Positions 35,482 to 44,200 of a stretch of 64,000 bases of DNA are shown one piece after another. This DNA is from Nitricoxidireducens sp046726235. Lineage in GTDB: Bacteria; Pseudomonadota; Gammaproteobacteria; Burkholderiales; Rhodocyclaceae. The position numbers and the translations under genes are program-made. The stretch covers positions 121,115 through 185,114 of the forward strand of contig JBKPAD010000007.1 in the NCBI GenBank assembly GCA_046726235.1, written 5' to 3'. The notes under the pieces were generated by a model. That model did not search any database and was not told the DNA's origin. It saw nothing but the letters and a program-made list of their open reading frames with translations. Each line of letters begins with the position of its first letter. The stretch's first letter is position 1.

Positions 35482-37191
35482 ATGACCCGGCCCCCCGAGC
35501 GGATCCGCCTCGGCGACCTGCTGATCCAACAGGGCCTGCTCACCGACGAGCAGCTGAAGCTCGCCCTCGGCGAACAGAAGCGCAGCGGCCGCAAGCTCGG
35601 CCGCATTTTCGTCGAAAGCGGCTACGTCACCGAGGAAGGCATCGCCAAGGCGCTGGCGCGCCAGCTCAAGGCCGAGTTCGTCGACCTGCGCAGCTTTCAG
35701 CCCAAGCCCGACCTCATCAAGCTGATCCCCGAGGCGCAGGCGCGCCGTTTCCGCGCCATCGTCATCGACGAGCGCGACGGCCTGCTGCGGGTGGGCTTCT
35801 CCGACCCGACCGACCTCTCCGTCTACGACGAGATCGCGCGCATCGTGAAGCGCGACATCGAGCTCGCCGTCGTCATCGAGAGCCAGCTCGTGCCGCTGCT
35901 CGACCGCGTCTATCGCCGCACCGAGGAAATCTCCAACCTCGCCAAGGACCTGACGCAGGAGATGGGCGAGATCCCGGGCGACTTCGGCGCCCTGCTCGGC
36001 GTCAGTCCCGGCCAGGAGGACGCGCCGGTCGTCAAGCTGCTGCAGACGGTGTTCGAAGAGGCGCAGAAGACGCGCGCTTCCGACATCCACATCGAGCCGC
36101 AGGAAAAGTCGCTGGTCATCCGCTTCCGCATCGACGGCGTGCTGCACATCCAGACGGAGGCCGACGCCAAGATCTCCGGCGCGCTGGTGCTGCGCCTCAA
36201 GCTGATGTCGGGCCTCGACATCTCGGAGAAGCGTCTGCCACAGGACGGCCGCTTCAACATCAAGTTGCGCGGCGCTGCGGTCGACGTGCGTATCTCGACC
36301 ATGCCGACGCAGCACGGCGAGTCGGTGGTGATGCGTCTGCTGGCGCAGAACACCGGCCTGCTGCAGCTCGACAAGCTGCACATGCCGCCGCGCGTGATCG
36401 AGCGCTTCCGCCACGCCATCGGCCGGCCCTCGGGCATCGTGCTGGTCACCGGGCCGACGGGCTCCGGCAAGACGACCACGCTCTACGCCGCGCTCAACGA
36501 ACTCAACAAGCCCGAGACGAAGATCATCACCGTCGAGGATCCGGTGGAGTACCGCCTTCCCGGTCTCAACCAGGTGCAGGTGCACGAGAAGATCGACCTC
36601 ACCTTCTCGCGGGTGCTGCGCACCGCGCTGCGCCAGGACCCGGACATCGTGCTGATCGGCGAAATGCGCGACCAGGAAACCGCCGAGATCGCCATGCGCG
36701 CGGCCATGACCGGCCACCTCGTGCTCTCGACCCTGCACACCAACGACGCCCTGACGACGCCGATCCGCCTGCTCGACATGGGCGTGCCGCGCTACATGGT
36801 GGCACTGTCGATCCAGATGGTGCTCGCCCAGCGCCTGATGCGAGTGGTCTGCGAGAACTGCGCCGAGCCGCACGAACTCTCGCCGCACGAGCGCGAGTGG
36901 CTCAAGTACGAACTCGGCGACCGCGTCGACAACTTCAAGTACCGTCACGGACGCGGCTGCGCGCATTGCGCCAACGTGGGCTACTCGGGGCGCCAGGCCG
37001 TGTACGAGTTCCTCGAGATGTCCAACGCCCTCGTCGAAGCCGCCAACCACGGCGACCCCAACGAGTTCATCCAGATCGGCCGCGAGCAGATGGGTGGCAA
37101 CACCCTGCGCCGCGACGCCGTGCGCCTGGTCGTGAACGGCCGCACGACGGTCGACGAGGCGATGCGCATCTCGAGCCAGTTCGAGGACTGA
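35482..37191 (+). CDS. mshE: MSHA pilus extension ATPase MshE with c-di-GMP-binding MshEN domain
   Basis: 569 residues, GspE/PilB family. The N-terminal MshEN domain carries two copies of the c-di-GMP-binding pattern: RLGDLLIQQGLLTDEQLKLA and, after it, KLGRIFVESGYVTEEGIAKA (residues about 9-60). The motor domain has Walker A GPTGSGKTTT (about 323-332), Walker B IVLIGEMRD and a Cys pair CENC/CAHC (about 457 and 492) for zinc. MshE hexamers power pilus extension at the inner-membrane platform, and c-di-GMP binding to MshEN stimulates the process in Vibrio. CAGGAG precedes the ATG. First gene of the MSHA locus; mshG follows after one base. Confidence 0.95.
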   Translation: MTRPPERIRLGDLLIQQGLLTDEQLKLALGEQKRSGRKLGRIFVESGYVTEEGIAKALARQLKAEFVDLRSFQPKPDLIKLIPEAQARRFRAIVIDERDGLLRVGFSDPTDLSVYDEIARIVKRDIELAVVIESQLVPLLDRVYRRTEEISNLAKDLTQEMGEIPGDFGALLGVSPGQEDAPVVKLLQTVFEEAQKTRASDIHIEPQEKSLVIRFRIDGVLHIQTEADAKISGALVLRLKLMSGLDISEKRLPQDGRFNIKLRGAAVDVRISTMPTQHGESVVMRLLAQNTGLLQLDKLHMPPRVIERFRHAIGRPSGIVLVTGPTGSGKTTTLYAALNELNKPETKIITVEDPVEYRLPGLNQVQVHEKIDLTFSRVLRTALRQDPDIVLIGEMRDQETAEIAMRAAMTGHLVLSTLHTNDALTTPIRLLDMGVPRYMVALSIQMVLAQRLMRVVCENCAEPHELSPHEREWLKYELGDRVDNFKYRHGRGCAHCANVGYSGRQAVYEFLEMSNALVEAANHGDPNEFIQIGREQMGGNTLRRDAVRLVVNGRTTVDEAMRISSQFED

Positions 37192-37192
37192 G

Positions 37193-38425
37193 GTGGCCGC
37201 GTTCTCCTATCGCGGCCGCAATTCCGCCGGAGACCTCGTCGAGGGAGTGCTCGAAGGCGCCACGGCCGGCGAGGTCGCCGGCAACCTGCTCGGCAGCGGC
37301 GTCACGCCGCTCGAAATCAAGTCCGCGCCGCAGAGCGCGCTGAAGAAGAAGGACGGCGCAGGCGGCTTCAACCTTTTCGCCGAGAAGATCGAGCACGTCG
37401 ACATCCTGCTGTTCACGCGCCAGCTCTACACGCTGCTCAAGGCCGGCGTGCCGATCATGCGCGCCCTGGCCGGCCTCCAGGAATCGAGCATCAACGGCGC
37501 CATGAAGGCGCTGCTCGGCCAGATCCGCGAGAGCCTCGATTCCGGCCGCGAACTCTCGATGTCGCTGGCGCGGCATCCGAAGGTGTTCACGACTTTCTAT
37601 CTCTCGATGGTCCGCGTCGGCGAAATGACCGGCCGGCTCGAGGAAGTCTTCCTGCGCCTGTTCGACCACATGGAGTTCGAGCGCTTCATGCACGAGCAGG
37701 TGAAGTCGGCGCTGCGGTATCCGAGCTTCGTCATCATCGCGATGGCGATCGCCATCGGCGTCGTCAACATCCTGGTGATCCCAGCCTTCGCGAAGGTGTT
37801 CGCGGGCTTCGGCGCCGATCTGCCGCTGATGACCCGCATCCTCATCGGCTTCTCGAACTTCATGGTCGCATGGTGGCACGCGATGCTCGTAGGCATCGCC
37901 GCCGCCGTATTCGGCTTCAAGTGGTGGATCGACACGCCGAGCGGCCGCTACCAGTGGGACAAGACCAAGTTGCGCATCCCGATTGCCGGCCCCATCGTGC
38001 GCAAGGCGACGCTGGCGCGCTTCGCCCGCAGCTTCGCCCTCGCTTCGCGCTCCGGCGTGCCGGTGATCCAGGCCATGACCACCGTCGCCATGACGGTCGA
38101 TAACGCCTGGATCGCGGAGAAGATCGAGCGCATGCGCGACAGCGTCGAGCGCGGCGACACCATCTTGCGCGCATCGATCGCCACCGGCGCCTTCACGCCC
38201 GTCGTCATCCAGATGATCGCCGTCGGCGAGGAATCCGGCTCGCTGGACGAGATGATGGAAGAAATCGCCGGCATGTACCAGAGCGAAGTCGAGTACGAGC
38301 TCAAGACGCTGTCGCAGCAGATCGAGCCGATCCTGATCGTTGCCCTCGGCGCCATGGTTCTCGTCCTCGCGCTCGGCATCTTCTTGCCGCTGTGGGACCT
38401 CGGCAAGGTGTCGATGAAGAAATGA
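37193..38425 (+). CDS. mshG: MSHA biogenesis platform protein MshG (GspF/PilC family)
   Basis: 410 residues. Polytopic inner-membrane platform protein with two GspF repeats (about 70-195 and 275-400): KIEHVDILLFTRQLYTLLKA, YLSMVRVGEMTGRLEEVF and, in repeat two, AVGEESGSLDEMMEEIAGMY. Three hydrophobic segments (about 180, 225 and 385). It links the MshE ATPase to pilin addition. GTG start one base after the mshE stop. Confidence 0.95.
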   Translation: MAAFSYRGRNSAGDLVEGVLEGATAGEVAGNLLGSGVTPLEIKSAPQSALKKKDGAGGFNLFAEKIEHVDILLFTRQLYTLLKAGVPIMRALAGLQESSINGAMKALLGQIRESLDSGRELSMSLARHPKVFTTFYLSMVRVGEMTGRLEEVFLRLFDHMEFERFMHEQVKSALRYPSFVIIAMAIAIGVVNILVIPAFAKVFAGFGADLPLMTRILIGFSNFMVAWWHAMLVGIAAAVFGFKWWIDTPSGRYQWDKTKLRIPIAGPIVRKATLARFARSFALASRSGVPVIQAMTTVAMTVDNAWIAEKIERMRDSVERGDTILRASIATGAFTPVVIQMIAVGEESGSLDEMMEEIAGMYQSEVEYELKTLSQQIEPILIVALGAMVLVLALGIFLPLWDLGKVSMKK

Positions 38426-38493
38426 TGATGCCGGTCAAAGCGGGTGCAGATCGAAGTTTCGCCTGCGGCAAAGCGTGCTACCGTAATAGCGCC

Positions 38494-39021
38494 ATGCGTA
38501 CGGAATTCCCCCCGACTGCGCCGCGACAAGCGGGCTTCACGCTGATCGAACTGGTCATCGTGATCACGATCATCGGGATCCTTGCGGCCGTCGCCATGCC
38601 GCGCCTGATCGACGCCCAGCGCGACGCCCGTGTCGCCAAGGCGAATGCGATATACGGTTCGCTACGGTCTGCTGTAGTCCTCGCCCGCTCGCGCTGCGAG
38701 CTCGACCTCGCCGGCACGGCGCCGAGTACGACGACTAGCAACTGCGCCTCGGCCAGCCCGGTTGTCAACATGGACGGCTACACGGTGACGATCGTGAATC
38801 GCCATCCTGCGGCCACCCCCGCCGGCATCGACGCCGCGGCGCAACTCAATCTCACTGCGGACGGCCTGGTGGCCGCCAACACCTCCAGCGGAACCCCGAC
38901 TCGCACTTTCGACGTCGTCGGCGGCACCACCCCGGGCTGCCGCGTCAGCTATCAGGAGGCCACCCTCAGCGGCACGCTGATCATTGCTCCCGTGATGACC
39001 GTAACGACCGAGGGCTGCTGA
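38494..39021 (+). CDS. Type IV prepilin of the MSHA locus (MshB/MshA-like)
   Basis: 175 residues. Prepilin peptidase site RQAG|FTLIELVIVITIIGIL at residues 16-17, with Glu+5 and the standard N-terminal helix; PRLIDAQRDARVAKANAIYG continues it. Two C-terminal cysteines (in TTPGCRVSYQE and the last residue) can form the D-region disulfide. It lies where mshB lies in Vibrio, just after mshG and before mshA, and is likely a minor pilin. ATG 38494 gives a short 17-residue leader; frames upstream are mshG antisense or out of frame. The next 61 bp contain a T-run and the mshA leader. Confidence 0.88.
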   Translation: MRTEFPPTAPRQAGFTLIELVIVITIIGILAAVAMPRLIDAQRDARVAKANAIYGSLRSAVVLARSRCELDLAGTAPSTTTSNCASASPVVNMDGYTVTIVNRHPAATPAGIDAAAQLNLTADGLVAANTSSGTPTRTFDVVGGTTPGCRVSYQEATLSGTLIIAPVMTVTTEGC

Positions 39022-39082
39022 CTTTTTTTTCCTCGCAGGGTAGGATTTGACCTAATACGTAAGACAGACTTTGGAGCGCAAT

Positions 39083-39493
39083 ATGGACACCTCAAAGCAT
39101 ATGCAGAAGGGCTTTACCCTGATCGAGTTGATCGTCGTCATCGTCATTCTCGGCATCCTTGCCGCGACGGCGCTGCCGAAGTTTGTGGACCTGTCAGGAG
39201 ATGCTGGCGATGCTGCCGCAAACGGAGTTGCCGGGGCGCTTTCGTCGGCGACCGCGATCAACTATGCGAAGTACCAGATCAGTTCGGGTGCGGCGACCGC
39301 AGTCACTGCGGCTACGGATTGCGACACCCTCAAGTCGCTGATGGCGGGCGGTGCTTGGCCTACCGGTATCGAGGTCAGCGGCACCGTGAGTTCCTGTACT
39401 GCGGGCGGCACCGACACGACCCATTGCAAGATCAAGCACAACAAAGGGTCAGCCGCGGGTGTCTATGCGACGATTACTTGCACCGGCGCATAA
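39083..39493 (+). CDS. mshA: MSHA major pilin MshA-like
   Basis: 136 residues. Leader MDTSKHMQKG is cut before FTLIELIVVIVILGILAATA; ALPKFVDLSGDAGDAAANGV is typical of MshA. Four cysteines in the globular part. Lower G+C than most neighbours. GGAG lies 8 bases before ATG 39083. It is the last plus-strand gene of the mshE-G-pilin group; the opposite-strand oligosaccharyltransferase ends 32 bases later. Being the short, high-copy-type pilin with its own upstream gap, it is the likely major subunit; that is inference. Confidence 0.88.
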   Translation: MDTSKHMQKGFTLIELIVVIVILGILAATALPKFVDLSGDAGDAAANGVAGALSSATAINYAKYQISSGAATAVTAATDCDTLKSLMAGGAWPTGIEVSGTVSSCTAGGTDTTHCKIKHNKGSAAGVYATITCTGA

Positions 39494-39525
39494 CGGCCCT
39501 TGTCCCGCCGCTGGGTCAGTCAGCG

Positions 39526-41118
39526 TCATTGATTGCGGCCTTGCGACGCAAGGCTGATCCGGTGCAATAGTTCGTACGCGGCATTCTCCTTGCCGCCACG
39601 GCGAAGCAAGGCCGCCATGTTCGCACCGGCCTCGGGTGTCGGCGCAAACTTCATGGCGGCTTCGCAAACGATGAGGCCGTCGTTCAGCGCGACCTTCGCC
39701 GGATCGAGGCTGACGCAGGCAATCGTCTGCACCCAGGGCGTCAGTAGCGAGGCCTGTGGGATGCCGAGCAACGCTGCCTGGTCGGCCAAGCCGAGTGCCC
39801 ATTCCAGCCGCATGTGGTCGCGCCGCAGTTCGTGCAGCGTCCCGGCGCCATACGCGAGAAGCGCTCCCGCGAGTGCTATCGCCGCCATCCGGCTGCCGAA
39901 GAGGAGCCTGCCCCCGAACGCACCCGCGACAACGGCGACCAAGCCGAGGAAGTACGCGTGCCACAGCGGATACTCGATCATGCTGTGCAACCCGAGCATG
40001 CCGACGACGGCGGCGCCCCATCCGGCTTCGGCGCTCGATGCTCGCTGCGGCAGGTGTCTCAGCGAAAGGAACACTGCCACGGCGACCAGCAGGGCCGCCG
40101 GGATGCCGAGTTCGGCAGCGATGTCGACCAACAGGTTGTGCGCATGTTCGGCTGGCCCCGGGTTGTCCGCCGGATCGATGCTGTCCGCGTGGCGGTAGGC
40201 GAGGCCGGGATAGGCGCCGATGCCAGCGCCGGCCAGCGGCGACGCGGCGATCGCGTGGTATCCAAGATTGAGCAGTTGCAGCCGGATCGATGGGCCTTGG
40301 AGTTCCGTCATCGCGCGCATCGCCGGCGGCGCAGCTGCGCCGCCGCTTCCCGTCGGCAGCAGCGCTCCCAGCGGCTGCAAGAGCACGAACAGCAAGCCGA
40401 TGCCGAACGCGAGGCGACGACCGTCCGGCGCGTGGGGACGGTCGCTTCGCCATTGCCACGCCGCAACCGCGATCAACGCGGCGGCGTACAGGAACGCGGA
40501 GCGTTGCCCGACCAGCACCGCCGCCAGCGCAAGGACGACTGCCGCGGACCAGAATGCGCCACGCGCCATGCACCCGCTCACGCGCAGGTAAAGCGCAGAA
40601 GCCAGGCCGAGCCAGAGATAGACGTTGAAGTGATTGCCCTGGCCCAACGGTCCGCCCGAACGGAGCGGATATCCAGCCCATCCCAACGGCGCCAGCCATG
40701 GCTGCGCGAAGCCGAGCAGCGCCGCGAGCAGCGCGCCCGCCAGGATCGCACTTGCAAGGACCTGAACCAGATGAGTCGTGCCCAGTTGCTCCGCCAGGAG
40801 GCGTCCCGTGCAGGCGAGCATTGCGGCCCAGACGAGGTACAGCGCGAACAGGGTCGCAAGTTGAGGCACCGGCGCGAAAGCAAGCGCATTCTGGGCGATT
40901 GCGATGCCTGCCAAGATTAAGGCGAGCAGCGCGGCACCGGGCAAGGGCAGGCGTGGGGCGCCGACGAGGACAACGCAGGCCGCGAGACCGAGCACCGCCG
41001 CGAACCATTCCGACCAGAACGACGGAATCGGCGTCGTATGCAGGGGAAGCAGGAACGGCAGGCTCACCATCAGCGCCAGGGCGGCGAGTGCGGTGCGTTG
41101 GAGCCAGTCGTGTGTCAT
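39526..41118 (-). CDS. O-antigen ligase/PglL-like O-oligosaccharyltransferase (Wzy_C family)
   Basis: 530 residues with about 11 membrane helices and a C-terminal soluble tail (about 440-530). The Wzy_C signature region includes LGQGNHFNVYLWL (158-170), QGPSIRLQLLNLGYHAIAAS with Arg279, and a large periplasmic loop with AEHAHNLLVDIAAELG (His325, His327). These fit PglL/PilO/TfpO-type O-oligosaccharyltransferases better than a polysaccharide polymerase, because members encoded beside pilins commonly glycosylate them. It is transcribed against the msh genes, between mshA and mshQ. Pilin glycosylation here is inference; no glycan synthesis genes are in the window. ATG 41118 chosen; Shine-Dalgarno weak. 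Confidence 0.8.
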   Translation of the reverse strand: MTHDWLQRTALAALALMVSLPFLLPLHTTPIPSFWSEWFAAVLGLAACVVLVGAPRLPLPGAALLALILAGIAIAQNALAFAPVPQLATLFALYLVWAAMLACTGRLLAEQLGTTHLVQVLASAILAGALLAALLGFAQPWLAPLGWAGYPLRSGGPLGQGNHFNVYLWLGLASALYLRVSGCMARGAFWSAAVVLALAAVLVGQRSAFLYAAALIAVAAWQWRSDRPHAPDGRRLAFGIGLLFVLLQPLGALLPTGSGGAAAPPAMRAMTELQGPSIRLQLLNLGYHAIAASPLAGAGIGAYPGLAYRHADSIDPADNPGPAEHAHNLLVDIAAELGIPAALLVAVAVFLSLRHLPQRASSAEAGWGAAVVGMLGLHSMIEYPLWHAYFLGLVAVVAGAFGGRLLFGSRMAAIALAGALLAYGAGTLHELRRDHMRLEWALGLADQAALLGIPQASLLTPWVQTIACVSLDPAKVALNDGLIVCEAAMKFAPTPEAGANMAALLRRGGKENAAYELLHRISLASQGRNQ

Positions 41119-41225
41119 CGCGTGTTCGTCGTGGCGCCAGGGATTCGACCGTATCGCGAGTAGAATTCTCGCGAGCGGAAGTGCCGCAATTCCGGGGCCG
41201 CTCATTGTAGATCGGGAAACTGACG

Positions 41226-44200
41226 ATGCGCCTTTTCGCGAAACGATCAAAGCACCGTCCGGCTGGCTTTTCCCAAGGAAGCCGCGGCTGCATCGCCGGA
41301 CTCGTTCTGGTGTTGTCGCTGGCCGGTGCGGCGCCTGCCGAGGCCGCGAACTGCGCGAGCAAGCAATCGGGCAACTGGAGCGTCTCCGGCACCTGGAAGA
41401 GCTGCGGCGGCGGCAGCCCCCAGGGCGGCGACACCGTCACGATCACCGATGCCGTCACGCTGAACACCAACACCGCCAGCCTGGCGTCGCTCACGGTTGC
41501 CGCCGGCGGCTCCCTGAACGACGACGGCGTAGGCACGCGCCGGTTGCAGCTCGCAGGACCGCTGTCCAACTCGGGCACGATCAATCTCTACACCAACGCG
41601 TCGCAACCGAGCTACGTCGAGCTGCAGGCGGATTCGACGTGGAGCGGCAACGGCACACTCACCGCCGACTATATCGACATCACCTGGCGTACGCTGAATC
41701 TCAACGCTGGCGATACGCTGACCCTGACGCTGAAGAATTCCGATCCGCTGCGCGGCAATGCGTTCAACGCCGGCAGCCCGGTGAACTCCACTGCCACCGT
41801 GTACCTGAACCGCAACGGCGCCCAGTCGCCGAGCCTTTGGGGGACGGTGAATTACCCCAACCTGCGCATCGGCGGTAGCGGCACCAAGTCGATCTCGTCC
41901 TCTGCATTGACGATCCTCGGCTCGTTGACCATCGACGGCGGCGCGACCTTCAGCCTCGGCTCGAACTATGTGACGGCGACGCTGAAGGGAGACATCAACA
42001 ACGGCGGCACCTTCGGACCGGGCCTCGGCACCTGGACCTTCAACGGCACGGCAGCGCAGACGATCTCGTCTTCGGCGACCTTCCAGACGCTGACCCTCAA
42101 CAACAGCGCCGGCCTGACGCTGGGCGGCGATCTGACGCTGGGAACCTGGGGCTCGATCACGCTGCAGGCAGGCAGGATCAGCACGGGCAGCAACAAGGTC
42201 GTCGTTCCGTCGCAGTGCGACTCGGCTTGGCTGACGCGCGCCTCCGGCACCTGGATCAACGGCAACCTCAGCCTCACCGGGCCGTCGTGGGGAGCGACCT
42301 GCGTCTTCCATGTCGGCGACGCGACCAACTACGCACCGATCAACTTCACCTACGCGTGGCACTCGGCGCCGCTCGGTGGCGTCGTCGTCGCTTCGACCGC
42401 GGCCGGCGACCATGCCGACACGACGGCCGGCACTTCGGGCATCAGCGCGACGAAGAGCGTCAACCGCACCTGGACGCTGACGCAATCGTCGGGAACCTAC
42501 TACACGTTTGATGCCACCTTCCAGTTCTGCAACGGCACGAGCACGGACTGCGGCGTCAGCGACGTCGACTCCGGCGTCACGACGAGCAGCTTCATGGTCG
42601 CCGAAAAGAACGGCGGCACCTGGACCACGCCGACGACGTCGACGCTGACCTCGACGAGCAGCAAGGCCACCGGCATGACGGCGTTCGGCACCTTCGCCGT
42701 CGGCGAGGCGACGCCGGTCGCCGCGCTGGCCTACTACGCCATGGACGAGACGACGTGGAACGGCACGGCCGGCGAAGTCGTCGATTCGAGCGGCAACAAC
42801 CATCACGGCCGCGCCGTCGGCAGCGCCGGCACGGTTTCCGGCGGCTATGTGTGTCGCGGCGGCGACATCCCCTCGAACACCAGCGACGGCACGCAATCCG
42901 CCGTCGACACGGGGCTCGACGTCGACAGCGCGATCGGCAGCAAGGGCACGATCGCCTTCTGGTACAAGAGCAAGACCAACTGGAACGGCGGCAGCGACCG
43001 GACGCTGTTCGACGCCTCATCTTCCACCAGCGACAAGTATTTCTCGCTGCTGCTCGACAGTTGGGGGCGACTCGTCTTTGCGCTCGAAGACAGCGGCGAC
43101 GAGGACATCGTGCTGCAGACCAGCCAGTACAGCTACACGAGTTCGGACTGGGTCCATATCGCCGTCACCTGGGACATGCCGGGCGACCGGCGCGAAATCT
43201 ACGTCAACGGCACGCTGGCGACGACGAACACCGACGATCGCGGCAGCACGCTGGGCAACCTCGAGACGCTCTACATCGGCGACAACCGCGGCACCTACCA
43301 TCCCGAAGGCAGCCCCAATTCCGCCAACGGCACGATCGACGAGGTTTACATCTACAACGCGAAGCTGGCGAAGGCGCAGATACAGGCGGCGATGAACGCC
43401 AGCCACACCTGCCCGCCGGGCACCACGACCTGCACCACCTTCCGCGACGAGTTCTCGTCGACGAGCTACAGCCGCAACGACGGCACCGCGAACTGGACCG
43501 CCAGCTGGATCGAGACCGGCGACAACAGTTCGGCCTCGAGCGGCACCGTCCAAGTCACCGGCAACCAGGTGCGCTTCGCCGGCAGCGGCTCCGGCGGATC
43601 CGCAACTTTCGGCGGCCCCTCGATCGAGCGCGAGGCGAACCTGTCCGGCGCCAATGTCGCGACGCTGACCTTCGACTACAGCCAGACGACCAACTGGGAA
43701 AGTTCCGATGTCTTCGACATATGGGTTTCCAAGGACGGCGGCAGCAACTGGACCAAGATTCACAGCATCGTTAACGACTCGGGTTCGACGGCCACGCAGA
43801 GCTTCAGCTACGACGTCAGCGCCTACATCGCGAGCAACTTCCGCGTCGCCTTCGCCGAGAGGATGAACAGCACCACCGAGTATTTCTACCTCGATAACGT
43901 CCAGATCGAGGCATGCTCTGCGAACATCGACCATGTCCGCATCGAGCACTCGGGCGCCGGCGTCACCTGCGTGCGCGAGCCTGTGACGATCAAGGCCTGC
44001 AAGGACGCCGACTGCACGGCGCAATACACGGCCGGCAGCGTGTCGCTGACGCTTGCGCCGACCGGTGGCTGGTACTCGGCGGCGAGCGGCGGCACGGCAT
44101 CGGATGCCCTGAGCTTCACCGGCAGCGCGACGCGCTACTTCGAGCGCACGGCGACCGGCACCTACGTCCTCGATGCTTCGAGCGTCTCGCCGACGCCGGC

